Assembly (NCBI RefSeq): GCF_034669705.1
Contig: NZ_JAXMOR010000008.1
Span: 1-64,000, forward strand
DNA length: 64,000 bases
From: Marinovum sp034669705
GTDB taxonomy: Bacteria > Pseudomonadota > Alphaproteobacteria > Rhodobacterales > Rhodobacteraceae
Direction: 5' to 3'
Below are positions 43,848 through 52,470 of the stretch, piece by piece. Position 1 is the stretch's first letter. Each line of letters starts with the position of its first letter. The translations under genes and the position numbers were made by a program. The notes under the pieces were generated by a model. It saw only the letters and a program-made list of their open reading frames with translations, was not told the origin of the DNA and ran no database searches.

Positions 43848-43869
43848 GCGCCGGCGACAAGGCCGGCGC
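43848..43869. terminator. Possible bidirectional terminator hairpin
   Basis: GCGCCGGC (43848-43855) pairs with GCCGGCGC (43862-43869) around GACAAG, between the converging prepilin peptidase and CBS genes. There is no T-tract, so termination activity is uncertain. Confidence 0.45.
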
Positions 43870-43877
43870 GTGGGCGT

Positions 43878-44288
43878 TTACTCTTCCGAGATCTGCTCGA
43901 GCGCGACACCGGCGGCCGAGGGGTCGCCATCGGTCGAGAGATCGCCGAGAGAGACGATGCCCACCAGCCGCTTGTCAGCGTCGACCACCGGCAGGCGGCG
44001 CACCTGGTTTGCGCCCATGTTGCGGGCCACGGCGGCAACCTCCTCGTCCTGCCGGCAATAGAGCACTTCGCGGGTCATCACCTCCGAGACGGCGCAGTCG
44101 GCATCCTTGCCGCAGGCCAGGCCATTTATCACGATGTCGCGGTCGGTGATCATCCCGACTAGCCGGTCATTGTCGCCGACCGGGACGAAGCCGGTGTCGA
44201 TGCGCTTCATGATCTCGGCCACCTCGCGGAGGCTCTGGTCCGGTGTCACGGTCACGGGGTGGGCTGTCATCACTTGGCTGACTTGCAT
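43878..44288 (-). CDS. CBS-domain pair protein
   Basis: This 136-residue cytosolic protein has two CBS motifs (VSQVMTAHPVTVTPDQSLREVAEIMKRIDTGFVPVGDNDRLVGMITDRDI and SEVMTREVLYCRQDEEVAAVARNMGANQVRRLPVVDADKRLVGIVSLGDL). Such pairs bind adenine nucleotides. The promoter on this strand has a GGAAC-N17-GGTT motif, and AGGAGG lies before the ATG. Probable stress-linked protein; the target is unknown. Confidence 0.9.
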   Translation of the reverse strand: MQVSQVMTAHPVTVTPDQSLREVAEIMKRIDTGFVPVGDNDRLVGMITDRDIVINGLACGKDADCAVSEVMTREVLYCRQDEEVAAVARNMGANQVRRLPVVDADKRLVGIVSLGDLSTDGDPSAAGVALEQISEE

Positions 44289-44345
44289 GGTATCCTCCTG
44301 ACGGGTTGGGGCGCGGCACGTCGGTTGCCGCCCCTCTCCCCCTGC

Positions 44346-44371
44346 AACCACGCGCCTCGCCCAGATGTTCC
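44346..44371 (-). promoter_or_regulatory. EcfG-type stress promoter motif for the CBS gene
   Basis: On the minus strand: GGAAC (44371-44367), 17-base spacer, GGTT (44349-44346). It matches the alphaproteobacterial general-stress sigma pattern GGAAC-N16/17-NGTT, 58 bases from the ATG. Confidence 0.55.
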
Positions 44372-44396
44372 AAAGTCGTCGCCGCGCTGCCGGTCC

Positions 44397-44421
44397 GGAA
44401 CATCTCTGCCGGCTGCCGGTT
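44397..44421 (+). promoter_or_regulatory. EcfG-type stress promoter motif for the kinase-like gene
   Basis: GGAAC (44397-44401), 16-base spacer, GGTT (44418-44421), 36 bases upstream of the ATG at 44458. It faces the motif for the CBS gene. Confidence 0.6.
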
Positions 44422-44457
44422 GGCCAAGGGAACGCCACGTCAGGGAGGACCCGCCCC

Positions 44458-45195
44458 ATGCCGAAACTGATCCTCATCTCCGGCCCCTCGGGCATCGGCA
44501 AGAGCCCGCTGGCCCGGGCCTTGGCGCAGGTCGACCCCGAACTGGGGCAGGACATCGAGGAGCTGGTGCTGTTCAACGACCGCGAGATGCGGCCCGACGA
44601 AAAGGATGGCGTAGACTATCATTTCCGCGAGCGCGCCGAGATCGAGAAACTGGGTGAGCAGGAGGGGGTCGTTCTGGTGGACAACCGCGGCGATCTTCAG
44701 GCGCTGGAGCTGGCCGAGATCGACCGCATCCTGGAGAGCGGAAGCCATGCGCTCTACGAGGGCAACCCGGGCCTGCCGGCGCGGCTGCGCGACGCGGGTG
44801 TGCTCGACCGGCATGACAGCCTGTCGATCTTCCTGACGCCGTTGAGCCGCGAGGAGATCTGCGCGGCCAAGGCACTGGGGAGTGATCTGCCTGAGCTCTT
44901 TGCGCAGGTGCAGCGCCGCAAGCTGCTGCATCGCACCTCGCAGGAGGAAGGCACGATGTCGCTGGGCGATCTGGAAAACATCGAGACCCGTGCGACAGCG
45001 GCCTATGGCGAGTGTCAGCAGGCCTGCCGCTTCGACCATGTGGTGCCGCTGCACGATGGTGAGGGACACGACAACTGGGACCGGTTCGGCCTGCCGATCG
45101 GCAGCGCCCGACAGGCGACCCGGACGGTGGCAGCGCTGATCCGCGGTGATGCGCCCGAGGGTGTGGAGCATTGGGACGACGGTCTGCTGCCATGA
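44458..45195 (+). CDS. Guanylate-kinase-like P-loop protein
   Basis: This 245-residue protein starts with a P-loop (LILISGPSGIGKSPLARAL, where the usual Ser/Thr after GK is Ser followed by Pro). NDREMRPDEKDGVDYHFRERAEIEKL resembles the GMP-binding motif of guanylate kinases (TRPxRxGExxGxDYxF). The rest (SIFLTPLSREEICAAKALGSDLPELFAQVQRRKLLHRT) is compatible with a nucleoside monophosphate kinase fold but diverges. The substrate is unknown; it is not the housekeeping Gmk. Preceded by an EcfG-like promoter and an AGGGAGGAC ribosome site. Confidence 0.72.
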   Translation: MPKLILISGPSGIGKSPLARALAQVDPELGQDIEELVLFNDREMRPDEKDGVDYHFRERAEIEKLGEQEGVVLVDNRGDLQALELAEIDRILESGSHALYEGNPGLPARLRDAGVLDRHDSLSIFLTPLSREEICAAKALGSDLPELFAQVQRRKLLHRTSQEEGTMSLGDLENIETRATAAYGECQQACRFDHVVPLHDGEGHDNWDRFGLPIGSARQATRTVAALIRGDAPEGVEHWDDGLLP

Positions 45196-45202
45196 GCCGG
45201 GG

Positions 45203-45892
45203 ATGACCGTCCTGCTGGTTGTCGCGGCCGTCGCGCTGTCGCTGGTGGTCGGCGCGGCCTGGAGCCTCTACCTGCCGCTGCCCGCCCGTCTCAAGGCCAA
45301 TGGTCTGGCCTTTGGCGGCGGGGCGTTGCTGTCCTCGCTGATCCTCGAGCTGTTCCAGCCGGCGATCGACATCACCGGGGCGGGGCCTGCAGCACTGGCG
45401 CTTCTGGCCGGGGCGGTGATCTTTGCGCTGGTCGACCATTGCGTCGATGAGGTCTGGGGCGCGCGCAGCGGCGTCGGGTTGCTGGTGGCGGTCTCACTCG
45501 ACGGCCTGCCGGAAAATCTGGTTCTGGGGGTCGAGCTGATCGGCGCCTCTCTGCGCGAGGTTCTGGCGCTGGCGGCGGCCATCTTCCTGTCGAACCTGCC
45601 AGAGGCGGCCGGCGGCGCGCAGAGAATGGCGGCCAGCGGCTGGTCGAACCGCAAAATTCTGTCGATCTGGAGTTGCGCGGCCTTGCTGCTCTCGGCGGTG
45701 ACGCTGGCCGGCAATCTGCTGCTCGACGGCGCCGGGGCCGAGACATTGGGGCTGATCCGCGCCTTCACCGCCGGGGCGATCACCGCCGCGCTGGTGACCG
45801 AGCTTTTCCCCGAGGCCTATCGCGGCGATGACGATCTGACCGGCGTCAGCAGCGCCCTTGGGGTGGTCGGCGCGGCGCTGCTCAGCCAATGA
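45203..45892 (+). CDS. ZIP-family-like membrane protein
   Basis: This 229-residue protein has about seven membrane spans. VAVSLDGLPENLVLGVELIG and AAAIFLSNLPEAAGGAQRM occupy the positions of the two metal-site helices of ZIP transporters (HNxPEG and HExPEE); both metal-site histidines are replaced by other residues. This suggests altered metal use or a non-transport role. It starts 7 bases after the kinase-like gene and is probably co-transcribed. The family call rests on topology and the LPE motifs only. Confidence 0.65.
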   Translation: MTVLLVVAAVALSLVVGAAWSLYLPLPARLKANGLAFGGGALLSSLILELFQPAIDITGAGPAALALLAGAVIFALVDHCVDEVWGARSGVGLLVAVSLDGLPENLVLGVELIGASLREVLALAAAIFLSNLPEAAGGAQRMAASGWSNRKILSIWSCAALLLSAVTLAGNLLLDGAGAETLGLIRAFTAGAITAALVTELFPEAYRGDDDLTGVSSALGVVGAALLSQ

Positions 45893-45895
45893 CGC

Positions 45896-46162
45896 CTAGT
45901 CGCGGTCGATCAGCTTGTTGAACCGGCTGGGCTGGCCGTCCTCGGTGAGGTCCTGGTGCAGAAAGGCCAGCTTTTCCGCCTCGAAGGTTTCGAAGAACTG
46001 CTCCCAGCTGATCTCTTCCAGGCTGTCTTCCGGCGGGTCGAAGTCGATCCGCAGCAGGTCGCCTGACCCTTTGGCGTCCTTGACCCGCGCCGGCTTGCCG
46101 TCGCGCGCCTCGACCCATTTCCGGATCACCTCGTGGTCGGTGGTGGTGCTGGCTTCGCTCAT
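45896..46162 (-). CDS. Small hypothetical protein, 88 residues
   Basis: The protein reads DHEVIRKWVEARDGKPARVK, then GDLLRIDFDPPEDSLEEISWEQFFETFEAEKLAFLHQDL. It is acidic and cytosolic. The same family occurs widely as a single small protein and is sometimes mislabelled as a glucan-branching enzyme; no catalytic motif is seen. The ATG at 46162 follows AAAGGAG; a GTG one codon earlier also exists. Last gene of the glycosyltransferase/debranching transcript. Confidence 0.7.
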   Translation of the reverse strand: MSEASTTTDHEVIRKWVEARDGKPARVKDAKGSGDLLRIDFDPPEDSLEEISWEQFFETFEAEKLAFLHQDLTEDGQPSRFNKLIDRD

Positions 46163-46186
46163 CACGTGCTCCTTTGGTCGGTGGGG

Positions 46187-48382
46187 TCAGGATGCGGCGC
46201 GGCGGCGCTGGCCGTCCGACAGGTCGATATGGCCCTCAAAGGCGTCTTCGCCGCGCCGCTCCACATGGACGGTGGCCCATTCGCGGCCAACCGGGATGTT
46301 TTCGATCACCAGCCGATCGAGCGCCTTGGGCAGGTAGGGATCGGTCAGGGTGATCTTGTCGCCCTCGCGGGTCATGTCGATTTCGACGCCGGCCAGCGCC
46401 TTGAGGCAAAGAAAGGGGCTGCCTGCGGCCCAGGCCTGCGGCGAACAGGCCGAGGGGTAGGAGACCAGGTGCGGAATGCCCGAGGCGTCGAAACCGCAGT
46501 AAAGCTCCGGCAGGCCGCGCTTGTGGACATCATGCGAGGCGGCGAACAGCCCCTCGAGCAGACGGGCGGCGCGGGGTTTCTGGCCGTAGCGGCAGAGGCC
46601 GGCGGCGACGATGGAGTTGTCATGCGGCCAGATGCTGCCGGTGTGATAGCCCATCGGATTGTACTGCAGCGTGCCCGCCGCGATTGTCCTGAGCCCCCAG
46701 TCGACGAGGAAATCCGGCCCGTCGAACCGAGCGGCAAAGGTATCGGCGCGGTGGTTCGAGGCGGCTCCGGCAAACAGCACGTGGCCGGCGTTCGACGACA
46801 GCACCCGCATTGGCGCCTTCGCGCCGTCGAGCCCGAGAACCCAGGCGCCAAGGCCATCATCCCAGAAGGCGGTCTCAAGCTTGGAGAAGATCTGCTTGGC
46901 CTTGCTGTCGCAGAGCGCGGCCGCGGTCTCGTCGCCGAGCGCGCGGTAGAGCGTCGCCGCGGAACGGCGGGCGGCATAGCTGTAGGCCTGCACCTCGACC
47001 AGCGCGATGGCGCCTTCGCCCAGCGAGCCGTCGGCATGAAACACGGCGTTGCCGCTGTCTTTCCAACCCTGATTGCGCAGGCCCTTCTCGGTCGATTGCA
47101 GGTACTCGAGCAGCCCGTCGCCGTCGCGGTCGCCAAAACTGTCAGCCCAGGTCAGCGCCCGGTCGATCGCCGGCCGGAACCGCTTGAGCCAGTCGAGATC
47201 GCCGACCCGGCGATAGTATTCCTCGGCCAGCATGACAAACAGCAACGTCTGGTCGATGCCGCCGTAATACCGGTGAAAGGGCACCTCGCCCAGCCGCGCC
47301 ATCTCGCCCTCGCGGGCCTCGTGGATGATCTTGCCCGGCGCGCTCTCGTTCACGACGTCCATCCGGTCGGCCTGGGTTGCGGCGAGGTAGTCGAGCACGC
47401 CGCGCGCCAGGTCGGGGTAGAGCCAGGAGACCTGCATCGCGGTGATGATCGCATCGCGGCCGAAGGGCGCCGCGAACCACGGCAGGCCGGCAAAGGGATA
47501 GGGACCGGTGTCGAGTTCGGTGATCAGCAGCGCCAGATCGGAGGCGGAATCGCCCAGCCATTCGTCAAACGCCGGCCGGTTGGTCCGCAGCAGGTTCAAC
47601 CGGTCGCGCCGGGCGCGGTACTCGCTGACGGTCTGCTGCTTGCAGGCCTCGTAATCGGCGTCGACTTCGCCGGGGCGCGGCAGGGCCACCGCCGGACCCT
47701 CGGCCTCGACATGGATGCGGGCGCCGAACTGGTCGCCTGCGCCGGGCGCGAGCTGAACGCGGAAATGCGCATGGCCGCCCTCGGTGTCGAAATCGCGGTC
47801 AAAGGCGATGGTCGTGCGCATTTCGACGTCGTCGAGCGTGCGGTAGCCGAAGATCAGGTTGCGGCCCTCAAGCTGCGGCGCGTGCAACTGGCCGCGTTTC
47901 GGCCGCTCGACGCCGCGCACCTCGAAGATGTCACGGAAATCAGCCCAGCAATCGAGCGTCACATCAAGATCGACCGGGCCGGCGCTGTAGTTGGTGATCC
48001 GCAGACGATCATGCAGCGAATGGCGCAGAAAACGCTCTCGGTCGATATGGATACCGTAGGCGCCGACCTCACGCCCGGCGCTGTCATGCAGCCGGCGGTT
48101 GGCCATGCTGGCCGAGAACACCGAGGCCCCCTCGCCCACCACAGCGCCCATCGAGGTCACCCGGGTCCGGTTGAGCCGGAGGATGAAACGCGACAGGGCG
48201 CGGGTGTCGCCGACAAAGAGCCCGTCCTTGCAGTTGAGTTCTGGCACGCCGGCCTCGCCACCGTTCATGCAGCCGGTGGCGGGAAAGACGGCAAAAGCGC
48301 TCTGGTACTTGAGCACGTGGAAATCGTCCCTGGTGTCGGGACCGAAATCGTTGGGGATGGCTTTGCGGGTCTCGGCTGGCAT
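46187..48382 (-). CDS. Glycogen-debranching-like (amylo-alpha-1,6-glucosidase family) enzyme
   Basis: This 731-residue protein has an N-terminal GDE_N-type domain (residues about 20-240, LKYQSAFAVFPATGCMNGG, LFVGDTRALSRFILRLNRTRV, YGIHIDRERFLRHSLHDRLRI). An (alpha/alpha)6 barrel follows (LPWFAAPFGRDAIITAMQVSWL, RYYGGIDQTLLFVMLAEEYYRR, GWKDSGNAVFHADGSL, NPMGYHTGSIWPHDNSIVA). DGSL and HTGSIWPHDN carry the likely catalytic acids. No signal peptide. It probably hydrolyses or trims an alpha-glucan made by the adjacent glycosyltransferases. The start overlaps the upstream gene's stop by one base (TGATG). Confidence 0.88.
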   Translation of the reverse strand: MPAETRKAIPNDFGPDTRDDFHVLKYQSAFAVFPATGCMNGGEAGVPELNCKDGLFVGDTRALSRFILRLNRTRVTSMGAVVGEGASVFSASMANRRLHDSAGREVGAYGIHIDRERFLRHSLHDRLRITNYSAGPVDLDVTLDCWADFRDIFEVRGVERPKRGQLHAPQLEGRNLIFGYRTLDDVEMRTTIAFDRDFDTEGGHAHFRVQLAPGAGDQFGARIHVEAEGPAVALPRPGEVDADYEACKQQTVSEYRARRDRLNLLRTNRPAFDEWLGDSASDLALLITELDTGPYPFAGLPWFAAPFGRDAIITAMQVSWLYPDLARGVLDYLAATQADRMDVVNESAPGKIIHEAREGEMARLGEVPFHRYYGGIDQTLLFVMLAEEYYRRVGDLDWLKRFRPAIDRALTWADSFGDRDGDGLLEYLQSTEKGLRNQGWKDSGNAVFHADGSLGEGAIALVEVQAYSYAARRSAATLYRALGDETAAALCDSKAKQIFSKLETAFWDDGLGAWVLGLDGAKAPMRVLSSNAGHVLFAGAASNHRADTFAARFDGPDFLVDWGLRTIAAGTLQYNPMGYHTGSIWPHDNSIVAAGLCRYGQKPRAARLLEGLFAASHDVHKRGLPELYCGFDASGIPHLVSYPSACSPQAWAAGSPFLCLKALAGVEIDMTREGDKITLTDPYLPKALDRLVIENIPVGREWATVHVERRGEDAFEGHIDLSDGQRRRAAS

Positions 48383-49536
48383 CAGACAGGTTTCGCCATG
48401 GCGCCGCCGGTGGTCGGCGATGTACGATCCGGCAGGCTGCGGGCGCCGCTGGGCCGCGGCTGGCTGCGCGGGCGCATCATCGTGCCCAGCTTGCGGTTGA
48501 GCCTGCCGTGAATGATTTCGCTGTAGAGCCTGAGGTGGCGTTCGGCCATCACCCGCGAGGAGAAGCGCTCCTCGAAGCTGGCGCGCACCTCGGTGCGGTC
48601 GAGCGTGCCGAGCCGCGCCACGGCAGCGGCGGCGCTGTCGACATCGTTGACCACGAACCCGCTGCGACCTTCCTCGATGACCTCCGGCACCGAGCCGCAG
48701 TCATAGCCGATCACCGGCGTGCCGCAGGCCATCGCCTCGATCATCACCAGCCCGAAAGGCTCTGGCCACTGGATCGGAAAGACCAGCGCCGCGGCGCCGT
48801 TGAGGAATTCGGGCTTCTGGGGATCGGCAATCTCGCCGACATACTGAATCTGGTCGCCGTCGATCTCACGCTCGACCCGCGCCTCCCAGTATTCCTGGTC
48901 GACCTTGTTGATCCGCGCCGCGATCTTCAGCTGCTTGCCGGTGGCTTTGGCGATGCGGATCGCGTCAAGCACGCCCTTGTCGGGACAGATGCGGCCAAGG
49001 AAGGCGAGGTAGCCGTCGCGGGCCTCCGGGCGGTTGTAGGCCGGCAGGTGATCGCGCGGAAAGCCATGCGGGATCACCCCGGCCCAGTTGGCACCGGGGC
49101 GGGTGCGTTTCTGCGCCTCCGACAGGGCAATCAGGGGGAAGTCGCGGTAGCGGTCGTAGAACCGTGACAGCTCGGGCGTGTCGACCCGCATGTGGCAGGT
49201 GGTGACGGTGCGCCGGGCGACATCCTCGAACATCGGAAAATGCAGGAACCGGGTGTGAAAATGCACGATGTCGAATTCACCGAACAGGCGGAACACCTTG
49301 TCGAGCGCCAGAACGTGCTCGGCCGCTTCGATGTCGTCGCCGGAACCGGCGGTCAGCGGGGTCTGCCGGCAGGCCACCAATTCGCCATGCACGGCGCTGT
49401 CGGCGGTGGCAAAGACGGTGACTTCGTGGCCCATGAAGCTGAGCTCCTGGGTCAGGGTGGAAATCACCCGTTCGGTGCCGCCATAGCGCTGGGGCGGCAC
49501 GCTTTCGAACAGCGGCGCAACCTGTGCAATCTTCAT
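48382..49536 (-). CDS. Family 4 glycosyltransferase
   Basis: This 384-residue GT-B enzyme begins KIAQVAPLFESVPPQRYGGTERVISTLTQELS. The nucleotide-sugar site is FPIQWPEPFGLVMIEAMACGTPVIGYDCGSVPEV with its EX7E glutamates. Other segments are FLHFPMFEDVARRTVTTCH and FLGRICPDKGVLDAIRIAKATG. It resembles bacterial GT4 enzymes that add alpha-glucosyl units from UDP- or ADP-glucose. The gene is followed by the debranching-like enzyme. Confidence 0.9.
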   Translation of the reverse strand: MKIAQVAPLFESVPPQRYGGTERVISTLTQELSFMGHEVTVFATADSAVHGELVACRQTPLTAGSGDDIEAAEHVLALDKVFRLFGEFDIVHFHTRFLHFPMFEDVARRTVTTCHMRVDTPELSRFYDRYRDFPLIALSEAQKRTRPGANWAGVIPHGFPRDHLPAYNRPEARDGYLAFLGRICPDKGVLDAIRIAKATGKQLKIAARINKVDQEYWEARVEREIDGDQIQYVGEIADPQKPEFLNGAAALVFPIQWPEPFGLVMIEAMACGTPVIGYDCGSVPEVIEEGRSGFVVNDVDSAAAAVARLGTLDRTEVRASFEERFSSRVMAERHLRLYSEIIHGRLNRKLGTMMRPRSQPRPSGARSLPDRTSPTTGGAMAKPV

Positions 49537-49595
49537 TGTCGTGTCCCTTTCCTTGAACGACGGCGGGCCGGTGGGCGACCCGCCGGGAGAGAGGC

Positions 49596-50393
49596 TTATT
49601 CCGCCGCGGTCAGTTCGGACTGCAGGCAGCTGCGGCGATAGGCTTCGGTCGCCGCGAACCAACCCTCCTTGTTGCCGCAGTCATAGCGCCGGCCGGAGAA
49701 CCGGAAGCCATGAATGCCGCCCAGTGCCGTGATCGCATCGGTCAGCTGGATCTCGTCGCCCGCACCGGGGCCGGTGCGCTCGAGCTGGTCCCAGATTTCC
49801 TCGGCCAACACGTAGCGACCGACGGCGGCATATTGCGACGGCGCCTTTTCAGGATCGGGCTTTTCCACCAGATCATGCGCCGGCATGACGCGGGCAATCG
49901 AGTCGTCGCCGTCGATGTCAAAGATGCCGTAGCTGCCGACGCTGGCACGGTCGACCTTTTGCGCCGCGACCAGGGATTTCATCCGCCGCGGATCGAAAGA
50001 GGCGGCCATTTCCGCCAAGGCCGGCTCGCCGAGGATCAGGTCGTCTGGCAGGATCACGCCGATGGCCCCGGGCAACGTGCACCGGCGGGCGCAAAGTACC
50101 GCATGGCCCAGACCCAGCGGCTCGTCCTGCTCGACGAACTGCACGTCGACACCGGCCAGAAAGGAGTCGGGCTGCGCCGCAAGATGGTCGATGTACTTGT
50201 CGAACCCCGGCTTGGAGGCGCGGGTCACCAGCACGATGCGCCGGGCTCCGGCCGCGGCCGCCTCTGACAGCGCGAACTGCAACAGCGGCGTGTCGTAGAT
50301 CGGCAGCATTTCCTTGGCGATCGCGTCGGTCGCAGGGCGCATCCGCGACCCATTGCCTGCAACCGGAAGCACCACTGTATCAATTCCCATCAT
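49596..50393 (-). CDS. galU: UTP-glucose-1-phosphate uridylyltransferase (GalU)
   Basis: This 265-residue nucleotidyltransferase has the motif LPVAGNGSRMRPATDAIAKEMLPI. The family's first lysine (TKxxPKEM) is aspartate here, while the second lysine is kept. VILPDDLILG and HDLVEKPDPEKAPSQYAAVGRYVL fit GalU. It makes UDP-glucose, the donor for the glycosyltransferases around it. It has its own GGAAC-N16-TGTT promoter motif upstream. ATG 50393 is used; 50390 is the next codon. Confidence 0.9.
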   Translation of the reverse strand: MMGIDTVVLPVAGNGSRMRPATDAIAKEMLPIYDTPLLQFALSEAAAAGARRIVLVTRASKPGFDKYIDHLAAQPDSFLAGVDVQFVEQDEPLGLGHAVLCARRCTLPGAIGVILPDDLILGEPALAEMAASFDPRRMKSLVAAQKVDRASVGSYGIFDIDGDDSIARVMPAHDLVEKPDPEKAPSQYAAVGRYVLAEEIWDQLERTGPGAGDEIQLTDAITALGGIHGFRFSGRRYDCGNKEGWFAATEAYRRSCLQSELTAAE

Positions 50394-50438
50394 GTTAAAT
50401 GTCTCTCTCCTGTTAGGTCGTCGTCGTGTCATCATCTG

Positions 50439-50463
50439 AACAACGGACGTCCTCCGAAGTTCC
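50439..50463 (-). promoter_or_regulatory. EcfG-type stress promoter motif for galU
   Basis: On the minus strand: GGAAC (50463-50459), 16-base spacer, TGTT (50442-50439), 46 bases upstream of the ATG. It matches the GGAAC-N16-NGTT pattern found in front of the other genes of this region. Confidence 0.6.
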
Positions 50464-50494
50464 AGAATCACGGGCGGAAACTGCCGCCTCCCGG

Positions 50495-51532
50495 TCAGGC
50501 TTCGGCGACTTGGCGCACCGGCTCGGCCCGGCCTGCGGCCTCGAGCAGCGACAGCCAGCGTTCGGTGACCATCGACAACCTGAAGTCGCGCCGCCCGGTG
50601 ATGTCGGGCGGTGTCTCGCGCCAGGTCCGCAGGCGGGCCTCGAGCAGGTCCATGTCGGTGCTGTCGATGCATTGGTCGGCGGTCGAGACCACCTCGTCAT
50701 TGGCGCCGAGCCCCTGTTGCACCAGCACCGGGCAGCCCACCGCGTTGGCCTCGGCCAGAACGATGCCGAAGGTCTCGGCAAAGCGGCGTTGCGGATAGAA
50801 CAGGCAGAGGCTGCGGCGCATGTGATGCCAGACCCGCTGCCGGTCGAGTCGGCCGAGAACGGTGACGCCTTCGGGCACCCGCCCGCTGTCCCAGCGCAGG
50901 TAGCCGGGATCGGCCACGCAGAGGGTGAGCGTGGCGATGCGCCGGCGCATCTCGGCAAAGGCCTCGTAGACCTGATCGAGCCCCTTGTGCGGCGCGCTGG
51001 CAAAGAACAGCCGGTCCAGATCGCGCGGTGTGTCGTCCGGGCGCAGCATGTCCGGGATCATGTTGTAGACCACCTCGAGCCGCGGCAGGGGCGCGTGCAG
51101 ATAGCACCTCAGAATGTCGGCATGGGCCTGCGAGACGCAGACCACTGTGACGCCCGCGTCATGCAGCAGCCGGCCCATCTTGCGGCAGTGCTTGCCTGGA
51201 ACCACATGCAACCAGAGGAAGATTCGCGCCTCGGGGTGGGTCCGCGCGAGCTTGAGCGCGACCTTGTAGGAGTTGATCACCACGATCACCGGCGCGGCGA
51301 TCCGGTCGTTGACGTCGAAGGGCGCAAACCGCACGTGGGATTCATGGATCCGGCCGCGGCGGGCGCTTTGCCGCACCTCGACCCCCACCCGGCGCGACAG
51401 TTCGCCTGCCAAGGCCGCCAGGGTCATTTCGGTGCCGCCCAGCCCGGCGAGGCTGGAGGCTTGCGTGGTATAGGGGCGCGGGGCGCAGGGGTCGACGAAA
51501 CAGACCTCGGGGGTGTGACGGACGACCTTCAT
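50495..51532 (-). CDS. GT4-like glycosyltransferase
   Basis: This 345-residue protein lacks a signal peptide and has a GT-B layout: an N-terminal GLGGTEMTLAALAGELSRR, then RLFFASAPHKGLDQVYEAFAEMRRR, and the C-terminal donor-site region YPQRRFAETFGIVLAEANAVGCPVLV with the two glutamates. The sugar donor and acceptor are unknown. The start overlaps the preceding GT2 gene by four bases. Confidence 0.85.
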   Translation of the reverse strand: MKVVRHTPEVCFVDPCAPRPYTTQASSLAGLGGTEMTLAALAGELSRRVGVEVRQSARRGRIHESHVRFAPFDVNDRIAAPVIVVINSYKVALKLARTHPEARIFLWLHVVPGKHCRKMGRLLHDAGVTVVCVSQAHADILRCYLHAPLPRLEVVYNMIPDMLRPDDTPRDLDRLFFASAPHKGLDQVYEAFAEMRRRIATLTLCVADPGYLRWDSGRVPEGVTVLGRLDRQRVWHHMRRSLCLFYPQRRFAETFGIVLAEANAVGCPVLVQQGLGANDEVVSTADQCIDSTDMDLLEARLRTWRETPPDITGRRDFRLSMVTERWLSLLEAAGRAEPVRQVAEA

Positions 51533-52470
51533 GCGACCTGCTCGACCTCGCGCGAGAGTGCGGCCATCAACCGGTCGCGGGTGGCGGGGCTGGCCAGCGC
51601 GCCGGAAACGCCACAAAGCCCGGGGTTGGTGATCTCGGCAATCTCGAGGTCGGGCATGTCGATGGGCTCGGGATCGACGGTGCGGTCCTTCATCCAGCGC
51701 TCGGCCGCCTGCCAGACCCGGCGGCGGTCGGCCTTGCGGCGGGCGCTGTCGTAATCGGTGCTGACCGACTGGGTGAGCGAATCCGTGGTCTCGATCTTGG
51801 TCAGCAGGATCTCGGGGATCACCCAGAGCACCTCGCCGGCCATGATCAGCCGGTTGCGGAACTCGCGGTCCTCTTCGATGCAGTCGGAAAACCCGCCCAG
51901 ACGCTCAAAGACGCCGCGGTGGAACAGGCCGGAATTCACATGAGTCCAGTCGCCCGGCACGCCGGCCGCCATTTGCAGATTGGGGAAGAAGTCATCCACC
52001 AGCGACAGCGCGCGGCGGATCTCGACGCGGCAGCCATCGGGCAGGATCAGCTCGTGATGGGTGAGCACGGCGCCGACCTGGATCTTGGTGCCGGGCTCGC
52101 GTCCGCTCATCTTCCAGTTGAGGATGGGATGCGCTTCGATCTGCGGGTTGCCGATCACACGCGCCTGCATCATTACCTTGTCGCGGTGCGGGATGTCGTC
52201 GCTGTCGTGAAAGGTGACGGCGTCGGATTCAGACAGCAGGATGCCGACATTCTTGGCCGCCGCAGTGCCCATGTTGCGCGCCAGCCGGACATAGACGAAC
52301 CGTTCGTCATCGAAGAAGCGCGACAGCGCTTTGCGGGTGCCATCGCTGGAGCCGTCGTCGATCACCATGACGGTGGTGTGGGGATGCGACTGCGCGAGGG
52401 CGGATTTCACAGCGGCGACGATCTGAGCGGCGCGGTTGTAGGTCGGGATGACAATCGAGACAGTGGTCAT
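51529..52470 (-). CDS. Family 2 glycosyltransferase (soluble)
   Basis: This 313-residue GT-A enzyme begins VSIVIPTYNRAAQIVAAVKSALAQSHPHTTVMVIDDGSSDGT. The metal-binding region (VTFHDSDDIPHRDK) and an acceptor-site region (GGFSDCIEEDREFRNRLI) are present. No membrane span is visible. It overlaps both neighbours by four bases. Confidence 0.9.
   Translation of the reverse strand: MTTVSIVIPTYNRAAQIVAAVKSALAQSHPHTTVMVIDDGSSDGTRKALSRFFDDERFVYVRLARNMGTAAAKNVGILLSESDAVTFHDSDDIPHRDKVMMQARVIGNPQIEAHPILNWKMSGREPGTKIQVGAVLTHHELILPDGCRVEIRRALSLVDDFFPNLQMAAGVPGDWTHVNSGLFHRGVFERLGGFSDCIEEDREFRNRLIMAGEVLWVIPEILLTKIETTDSLTQSVSTDYDSARRKADRRRVWQAAERWMKDRTVDPEPIDMPDLEIAEITNPGLCGVSGALASPATRDRLMAALSREVEQVA

Noticed and set aside
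46133..48511. 792-codon plus-strand open frame
   Set aside because: Shadow of the debranching-like enzyme gene.
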